64,000 nucleotides of DNA from Actinomycetospora sp. TBRC 11914 (GTDB lineage: Bacteria > Actinomycetota > Actinomycetes > Mycobacteriales > Pseudonocardiaceae). Location: contig NZ_JABBND010000001.1 in NCBI RefSeq assembly GCF_012933465.1, positions 1 through 64,000 of the forward strand, written 5' to 3'. The translations under genes were made by a program, and so were the position numbers. Below, piece by piece: positions 9,356-17,489 of this stretch. Below the pieces are notes generated by a model. It had not been told where the DNA came from. It made no database searches and saw nothing but the letters and a program-made list of their open reading frames with translations. Numbering within the stretch: position 1 is the first letter of the stretch; every line of letters begins with the position of its first letter.

Positions 9356-10441
9356 ATGACGAACGTGTGGGACGCGTTCTCGAGGACGGACGACTCGCTC
9401 TACGGGCCGCTGCCCGACCCGGCGGCGAACGCGGGGTTCGCACCGGACCACCCCAAGCGGGTCGGGTTCTTCACCGACACCTCGGTGTGCATCGGGTGCA
9501 AGGCCTGCGAGGTGGCCTGCAAGGAGTGGAACCTGGTCCCCGACGACGGGACCGACGCCTCCGACCTCTACCGCCTCACCGGGATGTCCTACGACAACAC
9601 CGGTGACCTCGGCGCCTCGACGTGGCGGCACGTGGCGTTCATCGAGGACGTGCGCCCGCACGGGACGGCGACGACCGCCCACGGCGGCGAGGTCACGACG
9701 GGGCACATCCCGGCCGGCCTGCCCGCGCTCGGCGGCGGCGCGCTGCCGAAGGCGCGGGACGCGGCGACGGCGCCGCCCGGCCCGGGCGGGAACGGCGAGG
9801 GCACCGTCGACCTCCTGTCGCTGCTGCCCGAGTCCGGCGCGCACGGCCAGCAGACCCCCGACGACGAGCGCGACGTCCGGTGGCTGATGGCCTCGGACGT
9901 CTGCAAGCACTGCACGCACGCCGGGTGCCTCGACAACTGCCCGACCGGGGCGCTCTTCCGCACCGAGTTCGGCACCGTCGTGGTGCAGGACGACATCTGC
10001 AACGGCTGCGGGTACTGCGTGCCGTCGTGCCCCTACGGCGTCATCGACGTCCGCGGGTCCGACGGCGGCGCCCACAAGTGCACGCTCTGCTACGACCGCC
10101 TCGGCAGCGGGCTCGAGCCGGCCTGCGCGAAGGCGTGCCCGACGAACTCCATCCAGTTCGGCGACCTCGACGAGCTGCAGGCCGCCGCGGACGCGCGGCT
10201 CGCCGAGCTGCACGGGCGGGGGGTGGAGGAGGCCCGGCTCTACGGGCGCGACGAGGACGACGGGGTCGGCGGTGACGGCGCGTTCTTCCTGCTGCTCGAC
10301 GAGCCGGAGGTCTACGGGCTGCCGCCGGACCCGATCGTCACCACCCGGGACCTGCCCGAGATGTGGCGCAACGCGGCGCTGACCGCCGTCGGCCTCGGCG
10401 TCGCCGCGGTGGCGGCGTTCTGGAAGGGCGGCCGGCGATGA
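9356..10441 (+). CDS. fdhB: Formate dehydrogenase iron-sulfur (beta) subunit
   Basis: The 361-residue protein carries four cysteine clusters typical of four-cluster FdnH/FdoH-like electron-transfer subunits: CIGCKACEVAC (Cys45-55), CKHCTHAGCLDNCP, CNGCGYCVPSCP and CTLCYDR...CAKACP. Electrons would pass from the molybdenum cofactor of FdhA through these clusters to the membrane subunit. A single hydrophobic segment (AVGLGVAAVAAFW) near the C terminus is a membrane anchor. The ATG overlaps the stop of a 13-codon open frame starting at 9318 (ATGA), and GGGAG precedes it. Its own TGA overlaps the next ATG, so the three subunits are translationally coupled. Confidence 0.92.
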   Translation: MTNVWDAFSRTDDSLYGPLPDPAANAGFAPDHPKRVGFFTDTSVCIGCKACEVACKEWNLVPDDGTDASDLYRLTGMSYDNTGDLGASTWRHVAFIEDVRPHGTATTAHGGEVTTGHIPAGLPALGGGALPKARDAATAPPGPGGNGEGTVDLLSLLPESGAHGQQTPDDERDVRWLMASDVCKHCTHAGCLDNCPTGALFRTEFGTVVVQDDICNGCGYCVPSCPYGVIDVRGSDGGAHKCTLCYDRLGSGLEPACAKACPTNSIQFGDLDELQAAADARLAELHGRGVEEARLYGRDEDDGVGGDGAFFLLLDEPEVYGLPPDPIVTTRDLPEMWRNAALTAVGLGVAAVAAFWKGGRR

Positions 10442-11523
10442 CCCACGACACGAACCCCACGGAGATGCCCGAGCGGTCGCGCATCGACCACGACCAGGTC
10501 AAGCCCCGCCGGGGCGGGGGCCGCAAGGGCGAGCAGCTGCAGGTCCCCGAGGCCGAGTTCCGCTCCTACTACGGCCGGCCCATCATCAAGGCGCCGGTGT
10601 GGAAGAACCCGGACGTCCCGCTGTACCTGTTCCTCGGCGGGCTGGCCGGGTCGTCGTCGGTGCTGGCCGCGATGGCCACCGCGACGGACCGGCCGACGCT
10701 GCGCCGGGCGGGCCGTGTCGCGGCGGTGGGCGGCGCCATGGGCGGCACCGTCTTCCTCATCCACGACCTGCACCGCCCGAGCCGCTTCCTGCACATGCTG
10801 CGGGTGTTCAAGCCGACCTCGCCGCTGTCGGTGGGCTCCTGGATCCTGTCGCCGTTCGCGGCCTTCGCGACGGCGACGGCGGGTGCGGAGGCGCTGTCGT
10901 CGGTCGTCGGCGACACCCGGTGGGGTCGCTTCGTCCGCCGCGCCGGTGACGTGTCGGGCGTCGCGACCGCGGCCGTGGGCCCGGCGCTCGCCACCTACAC
11001 GGCGGTGCTGATCTCGAACACCGCGGTGCCGACCTGGCACGAGGCGCACCGCCACCTGCCGGTGCTCTTCGCCGGCAGCGCGGCCGCGGCCGGCGGTGGC
11101 TGGGGACTGCTGTTCTCCTCGGTGCGCGACAACGAGCCGGCCGCCCGGCTCGGCGTCCTCGGCGCGGCCGTCGAGCTCGCGACCGAGGAGAAGATGACCC
11201 GCGACCTCGGCATGCTCGCCGACGTCTACGACAAGGGCCGCGCGAAGACGCTGATGACGGCGTCGAAGGCCTGCCTGGCCCTCGGCGCGGTCGGTGCCGT
11301 GCTCGGCCGCAGGCGACGGTGGGCCGCGGCCCTCTCCGGCGCCGCGCTCATGGCCGGGTCGGCCCTGACCCGGTTCGGGGTGTTCGACGCCGGGATCGCC
11401 TCGGCGAACGACCCGGCGCACATCGTGGTCCCGCAGCGCGAGCGCATCCGGCAGCGCGAGGAGGCCGTCCGGCCCGGGACGACGCCGCCCGACCGCCGGT
11501 ACGTGCCCGCGGCCGGGTCGTAG
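10438..11523 (+). CDS. NrfD/PsrC-type membrane subunit of formate dehydrogenase
   Basis: The 361-residue protein resembles NrfD/PsrC-family quinone-interacting membrane subunits rather than the cytochrome b FdnI. About 80 hydrophilic N-terminal residues (HDQVKPRRGGG, then PEAEFRSYYGRP) precede multiple hydrophobic helices, beginning at VPLYLFLGGLAGSSSVLAAM. The conserved FLIHDLHRPSRFLHMLRVFKP segment is characteristic of NrfD proteins. It presumably passes electrons from FdhB to menaquinone. Its ATG overlaps the fdhB stop by four bases. A long hairpin at 11536-11589 follows the TAG stop and probably ends the transcript. Confidence 0.88.
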   Translation: MTHDTNPTEMPERSRIDHDQVKPRRGGGRKGEQLQVPEAEFRSYYGRPIIKAPVWKNPDVPLYLFLGGLAGSSSVLAAMATATDRPTLRRAGRVAAVGGAMGGTVFLIHDLHRPSRFLHMLRVFKPTSPLSVGSWILSPFAAFATATAGAEALSSVVGDTRWGRFVRRAGDVSGVATAAVGPALATYTAVLISNTAVPTWHEAHRHLPVLFAGSAAAAGGGWGLLFSSVRDNEPAARLGVLGAAVELATEEKMTRDLGMLADVYDKGRAKTLMTASKACLALGAVGAVLGRRRRWAAALSGAALMAGSALTRFGVFDAGIASANDPAHIVVPQRERIRQREEAVRPGTTPPDRRYVPAAGS

Positions 11524-11535
11524 GCCCGCTCCGGG

Positions 11536-11589
11536 CGCACGAACGGCCGGTTCGTCACCGAAGAAGGTCACGAACCGGCCGTTCGTGCG
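11536..11589. terminator. 19-20 bp perfect hairpin after the formate dehydrogenase operon
   Basis: The arms (11537-11555 and 11570-11588) contain ACGAACGGCCGGTTCGT and its complement, forming a perfect 19-bp stem with one more closing pair and a 14-nt loop. There is no T tract. It begins 13 bases after the fdh stop and ends about 70 bases before the permease start. It may act as a terminator, an attenuator between fdh and sel genes, or a mobile palindrome like others in this window. Confidence 0.7.
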
Positions 11590-11660
11590 TCGTGGGGTGG
11601 GGCCGGGCCCACACCGGGCTCCCGTGCGGGAGCGCCCGACGCCCCGCAGACTGATCTCCC

Positions 11661-12743
11661 GTGACGACCTCCGGCTCCCCCGTCCCCCGGGCCGTCCCGG
11701 CCGGCGTCCTCGCCGGGGTGGTCGCCCTCCTGGCCGTCGGGCTCCTGCTGTGGGCCAAGTGGCTGCCGTACGCGGCCAAGCTCCCGACGGTGGCCGGGTC
11801 GCGGTCGTTGGGCAGCTCGATCGTGACGGGCGGGGCGGCCGCGCCACCCCCGGTGTCGCTGTCCGCGGGGCTCGCCTTCGCGGGGACCTACTTCGTGGCG
11901 ATCGGGCCCGCACTCCTCGCGGGCCTGCTGCTCGCGGCGGCGGTGCAGACGGTGCTGCCGAGCGACTGGGTGGCGCGGCTGGTCGGGCGCGGGCGCGGCG
12001 CGGTCGCCGGCGGGACGCTGGCCCTGCCCGGGATGATGTGCAGCTGCTGCGCGGCACCGATCGCGGTGGGGCTGCGCCGCCGCGCCGCGGACGTGCGGGC
12101 CGCGCTCGCGTTCTGGCTCGCGAGCCCGGCGCTGAACCCGGTGGTGCTCGCCTTCTGCGCGTTCGTGCTGCCGTGGCCCTGGACGGTGCTGCGCCTGGCC
12201 GGCGGGCTCGTCGTCGTCGGGCTGGCGGCGCTCCTGGCCCGACGGGGCCGGACCGTCCCGCGCGACGCCGAGGACCTGGTGGGCAGGGACGCACCCGGCG
12301 ACGCACCCGACGAGCGCCCGCTCCCCGTCCGGTTCCTCACCGCGCTCGGCGGCCTCGCGCTGCGTCTGCTGCCCGAGCTGGCCGTGCTCGTCGTCGTGCT
12401 CGGGGCGCTGCGGGGTCTGCTGTTCCCGGTCGGGGCCGGGCTCGCGGCGACGCACGGCCTCGTCGTCGTGGGCGTCGTCGTGCTGCTGGCGGTCGCCGGG
12501 ACGCTCCTGCCGGTGCCGACCGGCGCGGAGGTCGCGGTGGTGGCCGCGCTCCTCGCCGCGGGCGTCGCCCCCGCGGTCGCGGCCGCGCTGCTGCTCACGC
12601 TCCCGACCGTCAGCCTGCCCTCGCTGCTCATGGTGCGGCGCGCGTTCCCGCGGACGCTGCTGCTGGGCGTCGCGGGCGTGGTCGTGCTGGTGGGGGTCGC
12701 CTCGGCGCTCGTCGTCGCGGCAGGAGGATCCTGGGGCGCATGA
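11661..12743 (+). CDS. DUF318/ArsP-type predicted permease in the selenium locus
   Basis: The 360-residue protein is highly hydrophobic, with about eight membrane helices. It carries the DUF318 (PF03773, ArsP_1) hallmarks: a cysteine-rich CSCCAAPIAVGLRRR motif (Cys127, 129, 130) and SPALNPVVLAF. A second hydrophobic half contains LLPVPTGAEVAVVAAL. Characterised relatives export organoarsenicals using thiol residues. Position between fdh and selA, with a four-base ATGA overlap into selA, suggests a role with selenium or a selenium by-product, but that is inference from neighbourhood only. The GTG start at 11661 has no obvious strong ribosome site. Confidence 0.85.
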   Translation: MTTSGSPVPRAVPAGVLAGVVALLAVGLLLWAKWLPYAAKLPTVAGSRSLGSSIVTGGAAAPPPVSLSAGLAFAGTYFVAIGPALLAGLLLAAAVQTVLPSDWVARLVGRGRGAVAGGTLALPGMMCSCCAAPIAVGLRRRAADVRAALAFWLASPALNPVVLAFCAFVLPWPWTVLRLAGGLVVVGLAALLARRGRTVPRDAEDLVGRDAPGDAPDERPLPVRFLTALGGLALRLLPELAVLVVVLGALRGLLFPVGAGLAATHGLVVVGVVVLLAVAGTLLPVPTGAEVAVVAALLAAGVAPAVAAALLLTLPTVSLPSLLMVRRAFPRTLLLGVAGVVVLVGVASALVVAAGGSWGA

Positions 12744-14044
12744 CAGGGGCGAGCACCGTGGACCCGCGGCGACGGATCCCGCGCACCGACGCCGTGCTGG
12801 CCGACCCGCGGGTGGCCGGGGCGGTCGACGTCGTCGGGCGCGCCCGGGTGAAGGACCTCGTCACCGCCGCCCAGGACCGCGCCCGCCGCGGCGAGCTCGC
12901 GCCCGAGGAGGTGACCGACGCCGTCGTCGCCGAGCTCGCGCGGCTCGGGCCGACCGCGGCGAGCCTGCGCCCGGTGATCAACGCCAGCGGGGTGCTGCTG
13001 CACACCAACCTCGGGCGGGCCCCGCTCTCGGCGGCCGCGCGGGACGCCGTCGTCGCCGCGGCCGGGACGACCGACGTCGAGCTCGACCTCGCGACCGGGG
13101 ACCGCGGCCGTCGGGGGGCCGGCGCGCTCGACGCGCTCGCCGCGGCGGTGCCGGACGCGGGCGGGGTGCACGTCGCCAACAACGGCGCCGCGGCCCTGGT
13201 CCTCGCGGCGACCGCGCTCGCCGCGGGCCGGGAGATCGTGATCGCCCGGGGCGAGATGGTCGAGATCGGCGACGGGTTCCGGGTGCCGGACCTGCTGGAG
13301 TCGACGGGCGCGCGGCTGCGCGAGGTCGGCACGACGAACCGGGTGCACCCCCGCGACTACGCCGACGCGGTCGGGCCCGACACCGGGATGATCCTCAAGG
13401 TCCACCCGTCGAACTTCCTGGTCACCGGGTTCACCTCCGCGGTGCCGACGGCCGGGCTGGTCGGTCTGGGGGCACCCGTCGTCGTCGACATCGGGTCGGG
13501 TCTCCTCGCGCCCGACCCGGCGCTGCCCGACGAGCCCGACGCCGCCACGGCCCTGCGCGCGGGCGCCGACCTCGTCACGGCCTCGGGCGACAAGCTGCTC
13601 GGCGGACCGCAGGCGGGTCTGCTGCTCGGCACCGCGGAGCTGGTGCACCGGCTGCGCCGCCACCCGCTGGCGCGGGCGCTGCGGGTGGACAAGCTGACCC
13701 TGGCCGCGCTCGAGGCCACGCTGCGCGGACCGGAGCCGCCGGCGCGGGCGATGCTGCACACCCCGGTCGCCGCGCTGTGGGCGCGGGCCGAGGCGCTCGC
13801 GGCCGAGCTGGGGCTCCAGGCCGTGGCGTGCGCGGCCGCCGTCGGGGGTGGCGGGGCGCCGGGCGTGGAGCTGCCGAGCGCGGGGCTCGCGCTGCCGGTC
13901 GGGGCGGCGGCCGCGCTGCGGGCCGGGACCGACCCCGTCGTCGCGCGGGTGGAGCACGGCCGGTGCGTGGTCGACCTGCGCTCGGTCGACCCGGTCGACG
14001 ACGCGCGCCTCGCGGTGGCGATCCGGGCCGCGGTGCTGCCATGA
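12740..14044 (+). CDS. selA: L-seryl-tRNA(Sec) selenium transferase
   Basis: SelA converts Ser-tRNA(Sec) to Sec-tRNA(Sec) using selenophosphate and PLP. The 434-residue protein has INASGVLLHTNLGRAP near residue 80, VANNGAAALVL near 145 and the PLP-lysine motif SGDKLLGGP with Lys285. AGGAGG (12722-12727) precedes the ATG, which overlaps the permease stop. Length is close to that of E. coli SelA (about 460). selB follows 27 bases after the stop. Selenophosphate synthetase (selD), also required, is not in this window. Confidence 0.95.
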   Translation: MTGASTVDPRRRIPRTDAVLADPRVAGAVDVVGRARVKDLVTAAQDRARRGELAPEEVTDAVVAELARLGPTAASLRPVINASGVLLHTNLGRAPLSAAARDAVVAAAGTTDVELDLATGDRGRRGAGALDALAAAVPDAGGVHVANNGAAALVLAATALAAGREIVIARGEMVEIGDGFRVPDLLESTGARLREVGTTNRVHPRDYADAVGPDTGMILKVHPSNFLVTGFTSAVPTAGLVGLGAPVVVDIGSGLLAPDPALPDEPDAATALRAGADLVTASGDKLLGGPQAGLLLGTAELVHRLRRHPLARALRVDKLTLAALEATLRGPEPPARAMLHTPVAALWARAEALAAELGLQAVACAAAVGGGGAPGVELPSAGLALPVGAAAALRAGTDPVVARVEHGRCVVDLRSVDPVDDARLAVAIRAAVLP

Positions 14045-14071
14045 GGAGGTCGACACCGTGAGGTCGGCACC

Positions 14072-15910
14072 GTGAGGGTCGTCGCGACGGCCGGCCACGT
14101 CGACCACGGCAAGTCCACGCTGATCCGGGCGCTGACCGGGATGGAGCCCGACCGGTGGGCCGAGGAGCGCCGGCGCGGGATGACGATCGACCTCGGGTTC
14201 GCCTGGACGACGCTGCCGGGCCTGGCCGAGCCGGTCGCGTTCGTCGACGTGCCCGGGCACGAGCGGTTCGTGACGCAGATGCTGGCGGGCGTCGGGCCGG
14301 TCCCGGCCACGATGTTCGTCGTCGCCGCCGACGAGGGCTGGATGCCGCAGTCCGGCGAGCACCTCGACGCGCTGCACGCGCTCGGGGTGCGGCACGGGCT
14401 GCTGGTGGTGACGCGCTCGGACCTCGCCGACCCCGAGCTCGCGCGTGACGAGGCGCTGGAGCACCTGGCGGAGTCGTCGCTCGGGCGGCTGCCCGCGGTG
14501 TGCGTGTCCGGCGCGACCGGCGAGGGGCTCGACGAGCTCCGGACCGCGCTGGTCTCCCTGGTCGAGGGGCTCCCGGCGCCCGACCGCGGCGGCGACGTGC
14601 GACTCTGGGTCGACCGGGCGTTCACCATCCGGGGCGCGGGCACCGTCGTCACCGGGACGCTCGGGGGCGGACGGATCGCGGCGGGCGACGAGCTGGTGCT
14701 GGCCGGCGCCGACGGCGACCGCCCGGTGACGGTGCGGGGCCTGCAGGCGCTGGGGGCGCCGGTCGAGGCCGCCGAGGCCGTGTCCCGGGTGGCGGTGAAC
14801 CTGCGCGGCGTGCCGCTGGAGGCGCTCTCCCGCGGGGACGCGCTGCTCACCCCGGGGCGGTGGCTGGCGACGTCCGTCGTCGACGTCCGGCTCCACCCGC
14901 CGCGCGGGACCGGCGCGCGGAGCGCCGACGACGCCCTGCCCGCGCAGGTCATGCTGCACGTCGGGTCCGCGGCCGTGGCGGCCCGCGTGCGGCCGCTCTC
15001 CCGCGCCGACGCCCCGGACGCCGGCGCCGAGCCGGGCACCCGCACGCTGCGGCTGACACTGCGCGTCCCGCTGCCGCTGCGCCCCGGCGACCGCGCGCTG
15101 CTGCGCGACCCGGGCGCGCACGCCGTCCTCGGCGGCGTGACGGTGCTCGACGTCCGCCCGCCCGAGCTGCGCCGGCGGGGCGCGGCGCGGTCGCGGGCAG
15201 CGCAGCTCGCCGGGACCTCCGGGGCACCCGACCCGGCCGCGGAGCTGCACCGTCGCAAGCTCCTGCGGATCGACGACCTGGCGGGGCTGGGGCTCGCGGG
15301 GGCGCCACCCGACGCGCCGGGGCTGGCGGGCTGGCTCGTCGACCCGGAGCACCTGGACGCGCTCGCGGGCCGGCTCGTCGACGCGGTCGCGGAGCACGCG
15401 CGGGCGGACCCGCTCGACCCGGGGCTACCCGCGCGGGCCGCCGCCCGGGCCCTGGAGCTGCCCGAGCCGCGGCTGCTCGCGCTCGTGCTCGCCCGTCCGC
15501 CCGCCTCGGACGACCTGACCGAGGAAGGCGGACGGATCCTGCGCCGTGGCGACGGCGGGCTGCCGCCGGCCGTGCGGACGGCGCTCGCGGAGGTCGCGAA
15601 GGACCTGGCGTCGTCGCCGTTCGCGGCACCCGACGCGGACCGGCTCGCCGAGCTCGGGCTCGGGGCGAAGCAGCTGGGGGCGGCGGTGCGGGCGGGGGAG
15701 CTGCTCCGGGTCGCCGACGGGGTCTACCTGCTGCCCGACGGCCCGGACCGCGCGGTCGAGGTGCTCGCGACGCTCGAGCAGCCGTTCACGGTGTCGGCGG
15801 CCCGCCAGGCGCTGGGGACGACGCGGCGGGTGGCGGTGCCGCTGCTCGAGCTGTTGGCGCGGACGGGCCGGACCCGGCACGAGGGGGGAGCGCACTCCGT
15901 GCGCATGTGA
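14072..15910 (+). CDS. selB: Selenocysteine-specific elongation factor
   Basis: SelB delivers Sec-tRNA to UGA codons by binding GTP and the SECIS hairpin. The 612-residue protein starts with an EF-Tu-like GTPase: GHVDHGKST (residues 8-16), GMTIDLGFAW and DVPGHERF. The usual NKxD-type base-recognition motif appears as TRSD, with arginine for lysine. Domains II and III follow, then a winged-helix-rich C-terminal region from about residue 390 that in relatives binds SECIS. Length matches E. coli SelB (614). The GTG at 14072 begins the first strand directly. A short duplication (GAGGTCGACACCGT then GAGGTCGGCACCGT) lies in the selA-selB spacer. The stop codon lies inside a hairpin. Confidence 0.95.
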   Translation: MRVVATAGHVDHGKSTLIRALTGMEPDRWAEERRRGMTIDLGFAWTTLPGLAEPVAFVDVPGHERFVTQMLAGVGPVPATMFVVAADEGWMPQSGEHLDALHALGVRHGLLVVTRSDLADPELARDEALEHLAESSLGRLPAVCVSGATGEGLDELRTALVSLVEGLPAPDRGGDVRLWVDRAFTIRGAGTVVTGTLGGGRIAAGDELVLAGADGDRPVTVRGLQALGAPVEAAEAVSRVAVNLRGVPLEALSRGDALLTPGRWLATSVVDVRLHPPRGTGARSADDALPAQVMLHVGSAAVAARVRPLSRADAPDAGAEPGTRTLRLTLRVPLPLRPGDRALLRDPGAHAVLGGVTVLDVRPPELRRRGAARSRAAQLAGTSGAPDPAAELHRRKLLRIDDLAGLGLAGAPPDAPGLAGWLVDPEHLDALAGRLVDAVAEHARADPLDPGLPARAAARALELPEPRLLALVLARPPASDDLTEEGGRILRRGDGGLPPAVRTALAEVAKDLASSPFAAPDADRLAELGLGAKQLGAAVRAGELLRVADGVYLLPDGPDRAVEVLATLEQPFTVSAARQALGTTRRVAVPLLELLARTGRTRHEGGAHSVRM

Positions 15911-15947
15911 ACGATTTTGGTCGCTGGGACGACCAAAATCGTTCACA
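15906..15947. terminator. 18-bp hairpin at the selB 3-prime end
   Basis: The arms 15906-15923 and 15930-15947 (containing GAACGATTTTGG and its complement) pair perfectly over 18 bp with the hexaloop CTGGGA. The selB stop codon is inside the 5-prime arm. The palindrome could terminate selB transcripts and, reading the other way, sigma-factor transcripts. A near-identical inverted copy lies at 15985-16030. Confidence 0.75.
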
Positions 15948-15984
15948 ACATAAGGGGTCGCGCAGTCTCGCGACGCACCCCGTC

Positions 15985-16030
15985 CATGTGAACGTTTTTG
16001 GTCGTCCCAGCGACCACAATCGTTCACATG
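15985..16030. repeat. Inverted second copy of the selB hairpin
   Basis: The arms 15985-16004 and 16011-16030 pair at 18 of 20 positions around the hexaloop TCCCAG. This is essentially the reverse complement of the 15906-15947 element, so the two loops (CTGGGA and TCCCAG) are exactly complementary. It ends 10 bases from the sigma-factor stop, making it also a plausible terminator for that minus-strand operon. Confidence 0.75.
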
Positions 16031-16039
16031 GCCTCCGGC

Positions 16040-16822
16040 CTATTCCGACAGCTCCTGCCGCAGCGCCGCCAGCGTGCGGGTGAGCAGCCGGGACACGTGC
16101 ATCTGCGAGACCCCGACCCGCTCGGCGATCTGGGTCTGGGTCATCCCGCCGAAGAAGCGCAGCATCACGATCGTGCGCTCCCGCTCGGGCAGCCGGCGCA
16201 GGGCGGGCTGGACGGTCTCGCGGTGCTCGACCTGGGTGAGCTCGTCGTCGTCGGTGCCGAGCACGTCGGCGAGGCGCCCGGAGGAGGGGTCGTCGACGAG
16301 CATGTCGTCCAGCGAGCTCGACCGGTACGCGTTCGCGGCCTCGAGCGCCTCGAGGACCTCCTCGCGGGGCCGCTGCAGCCGGTCGGCGAGCTCACCCGCC
16401 GTCGGGGCGCGGCCCAGCTCCTGGGAGAGCGCGGGCATCGCGGAACCGATCGCGAGGCGCAGGTCCTTGAGCCGGCGCGGCACGCGCGTCGACCACGCCT
16501 TGTCGCGGAAGTAGCGACGCACCTCGCCGGTGATCGTCGGCACCGCGTAGGACAGGAAGTCCGAGCCGCGCTCCGGGGAGAACCGGTCCACCGCGTGGAT
16601 CAGCCCGACCGTGGCGACCTGCTCGAGGTCCTCCTGCGGCTCGCCGCGCTGGGAGAAGCGTCGGGCGATGTGGCGCGCCAGCGGGAGGTAGCCCTCGACG
16701 AGGCGGTCGCGCAGGGCCTCGCGGCGGGGGTCGTCCGCGGGGAGGTTGGCGTGCTCGATGAGCATCGGCACGAGGTGGCCGTAGGAGTCGTCCCCGCGCT
16801 GTTCCCCGGCCGGCGCGCTCAC
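16040..16822 (-). CDS. SigB/SigF-family RNA polymerase sigma factor
   Basis: The 260-residue protein is a group 3 sigma factor. Region 2 runs LPLARHIARRFSQRGEPQEDLEQVATVGLIHAVDRF, with SYAVPTITGEVRRYFRD as region 2.4. Region 3 contains LGRAPTAGELADRL, and region 4 has a helix-turn-helix, MTQTQIAERVGVSQMHVSRLL. These sequences are characteristic of actinobacterial SigB/SigF/SigG stress and developmental factors. The GTG start overlaps the stop of the upstream RsbW-like gene as GTGA. It should be held inactive by that anti-sigma factor and released when the STAS protein is dephosphorylated. It is a close paralogue of the factor at 36640-37518. Confidence 0.9.
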   Translation of the reverse strand: MSAPAGEQRGDDSYGHLVPMLIEHANLPADDPRREALRDRLVEGYLPLARHIARRFSQRGEPQEDLEQVATVGLIHAVDRFSPERGSDFLSYAVPTITGEVRRYFRDKAWSTRVPRRLKDLRLAIGSAMPALSQELGRAPTAGELADRLQRPREEVLEALEAANAYRSSSLDDMLVDDPSSGRLADVLGTDDDELTQVEHRETVQPALRRLPERERTIVMLRFFGGMTQTQIAERVGVSQMHVSRLLTRTLAALRQELSE

Positions 16823-17298
16823 GTCGTCGACCGGTCCTTCAGCAACCGGATGCCGATCCACCCGCCGTCGCCACCGAGGACCTCGGCGGCGTCGGTGAGG
16901 GTGTCCAGCACCCGCCAGCCGAACGTGTCCTGGCGCAGCGTGGTGGGCGACTCGACGGGCACGCGGGCCACCACGGCGATCCGGCCCTCGGCGACGGTGA
17001 ACCCGCACCGCAGCTGCCCGCCCGGCGCGGCCAGCGGCACGAGGGCCGAACAGGCCTCGTCGACGGCCATCCGCAGGTCGGACACCGCGTCGAGGTCGAA
17101 GTCGGCCCGGGCCGCGAGGTCCGCGGCGACGGCGCGCACCGACGGGATCAGTGCCGGGTCGGCGTGCACCCGCACCTCGACCGGGCTGGGCACCTCCGCG
17201 AGGTCCTTCGTGGCCGGCAAGCCGTCGACCTCCGTCGCCGCTCCCGGAGCGGGAACCTCGGGCACGCGCTCACGCTGGGCGGGTTCGGGCGTCTGCAC
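16819..17298 (-). CDS. RsbW-like anti-sigma factor (HATPase)
   Basis: The 159-residue protein is a GHKL-ATPase-fold anti-sigma factor/serine kinase. A variable proline-rich N terminus precedes VRAVAADLAARADFDLDAVSDLRMAVDEACSALV, the N-box helix, and a C-terminal DTFGWRVLDTL segment. It would bind the downstream sigma factor and phosphorylate the upstream STAS antagonist. The GTG at 17298 is preceded by GGAG; an alternative start at 17412 would add a proline/arginine-rich extension not expected in the family. The N-box lacks the usual asparagine (DEACSALV), as does its paralogue at 36185, so kinase activity is less certain than sigma binding. Confidence 0.85.
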   Translation of the reverse strand: MQTPEPAQRERVPEVPAPGAATEVDGLPATKDLAEVPSPVEVRVHADPALIPSVRAVAADLAARADFDLDAVSDLRMAVDEACSALVPLAAPGGQLRCGFTVAEGRIAVVARVPVESPTTLRQDTFGWRVLDTLTDAAEVLGGDGGWIGIRLLKDRSTT

Positions 17299-17489
17299 GA
17301 CTGCGGGTCTCCGTTTCGCGGCGGGTCGGACGGGGCCGACGAGATGTTCCGGGGGTGGGGGCACGATCGGGCACCGGGGGTGCGGCGATCGTGCGTCACC
17401 GTATCGGCGCACGCGTCGCCGGTCACGACCGGTGGCGACGAGCGTGTCGGCTGCCCGTCGCGACGGTGTTCTCCCCGGGGCGGGCCGCC

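Noticed and set aside
5937..9443. 1168-codon minus-strand open frame opposite formate dehydrogenase
   Set aside because: It is antisense to a gene with clear FdhA motifs and lacks any recognisable domain.
11888..15397. 1169-codon minus-strand open frame opposite the permease, selA and selB
   Set aside because: It mirrors strongly conserved coding sequence and shows only low-complexity composition.
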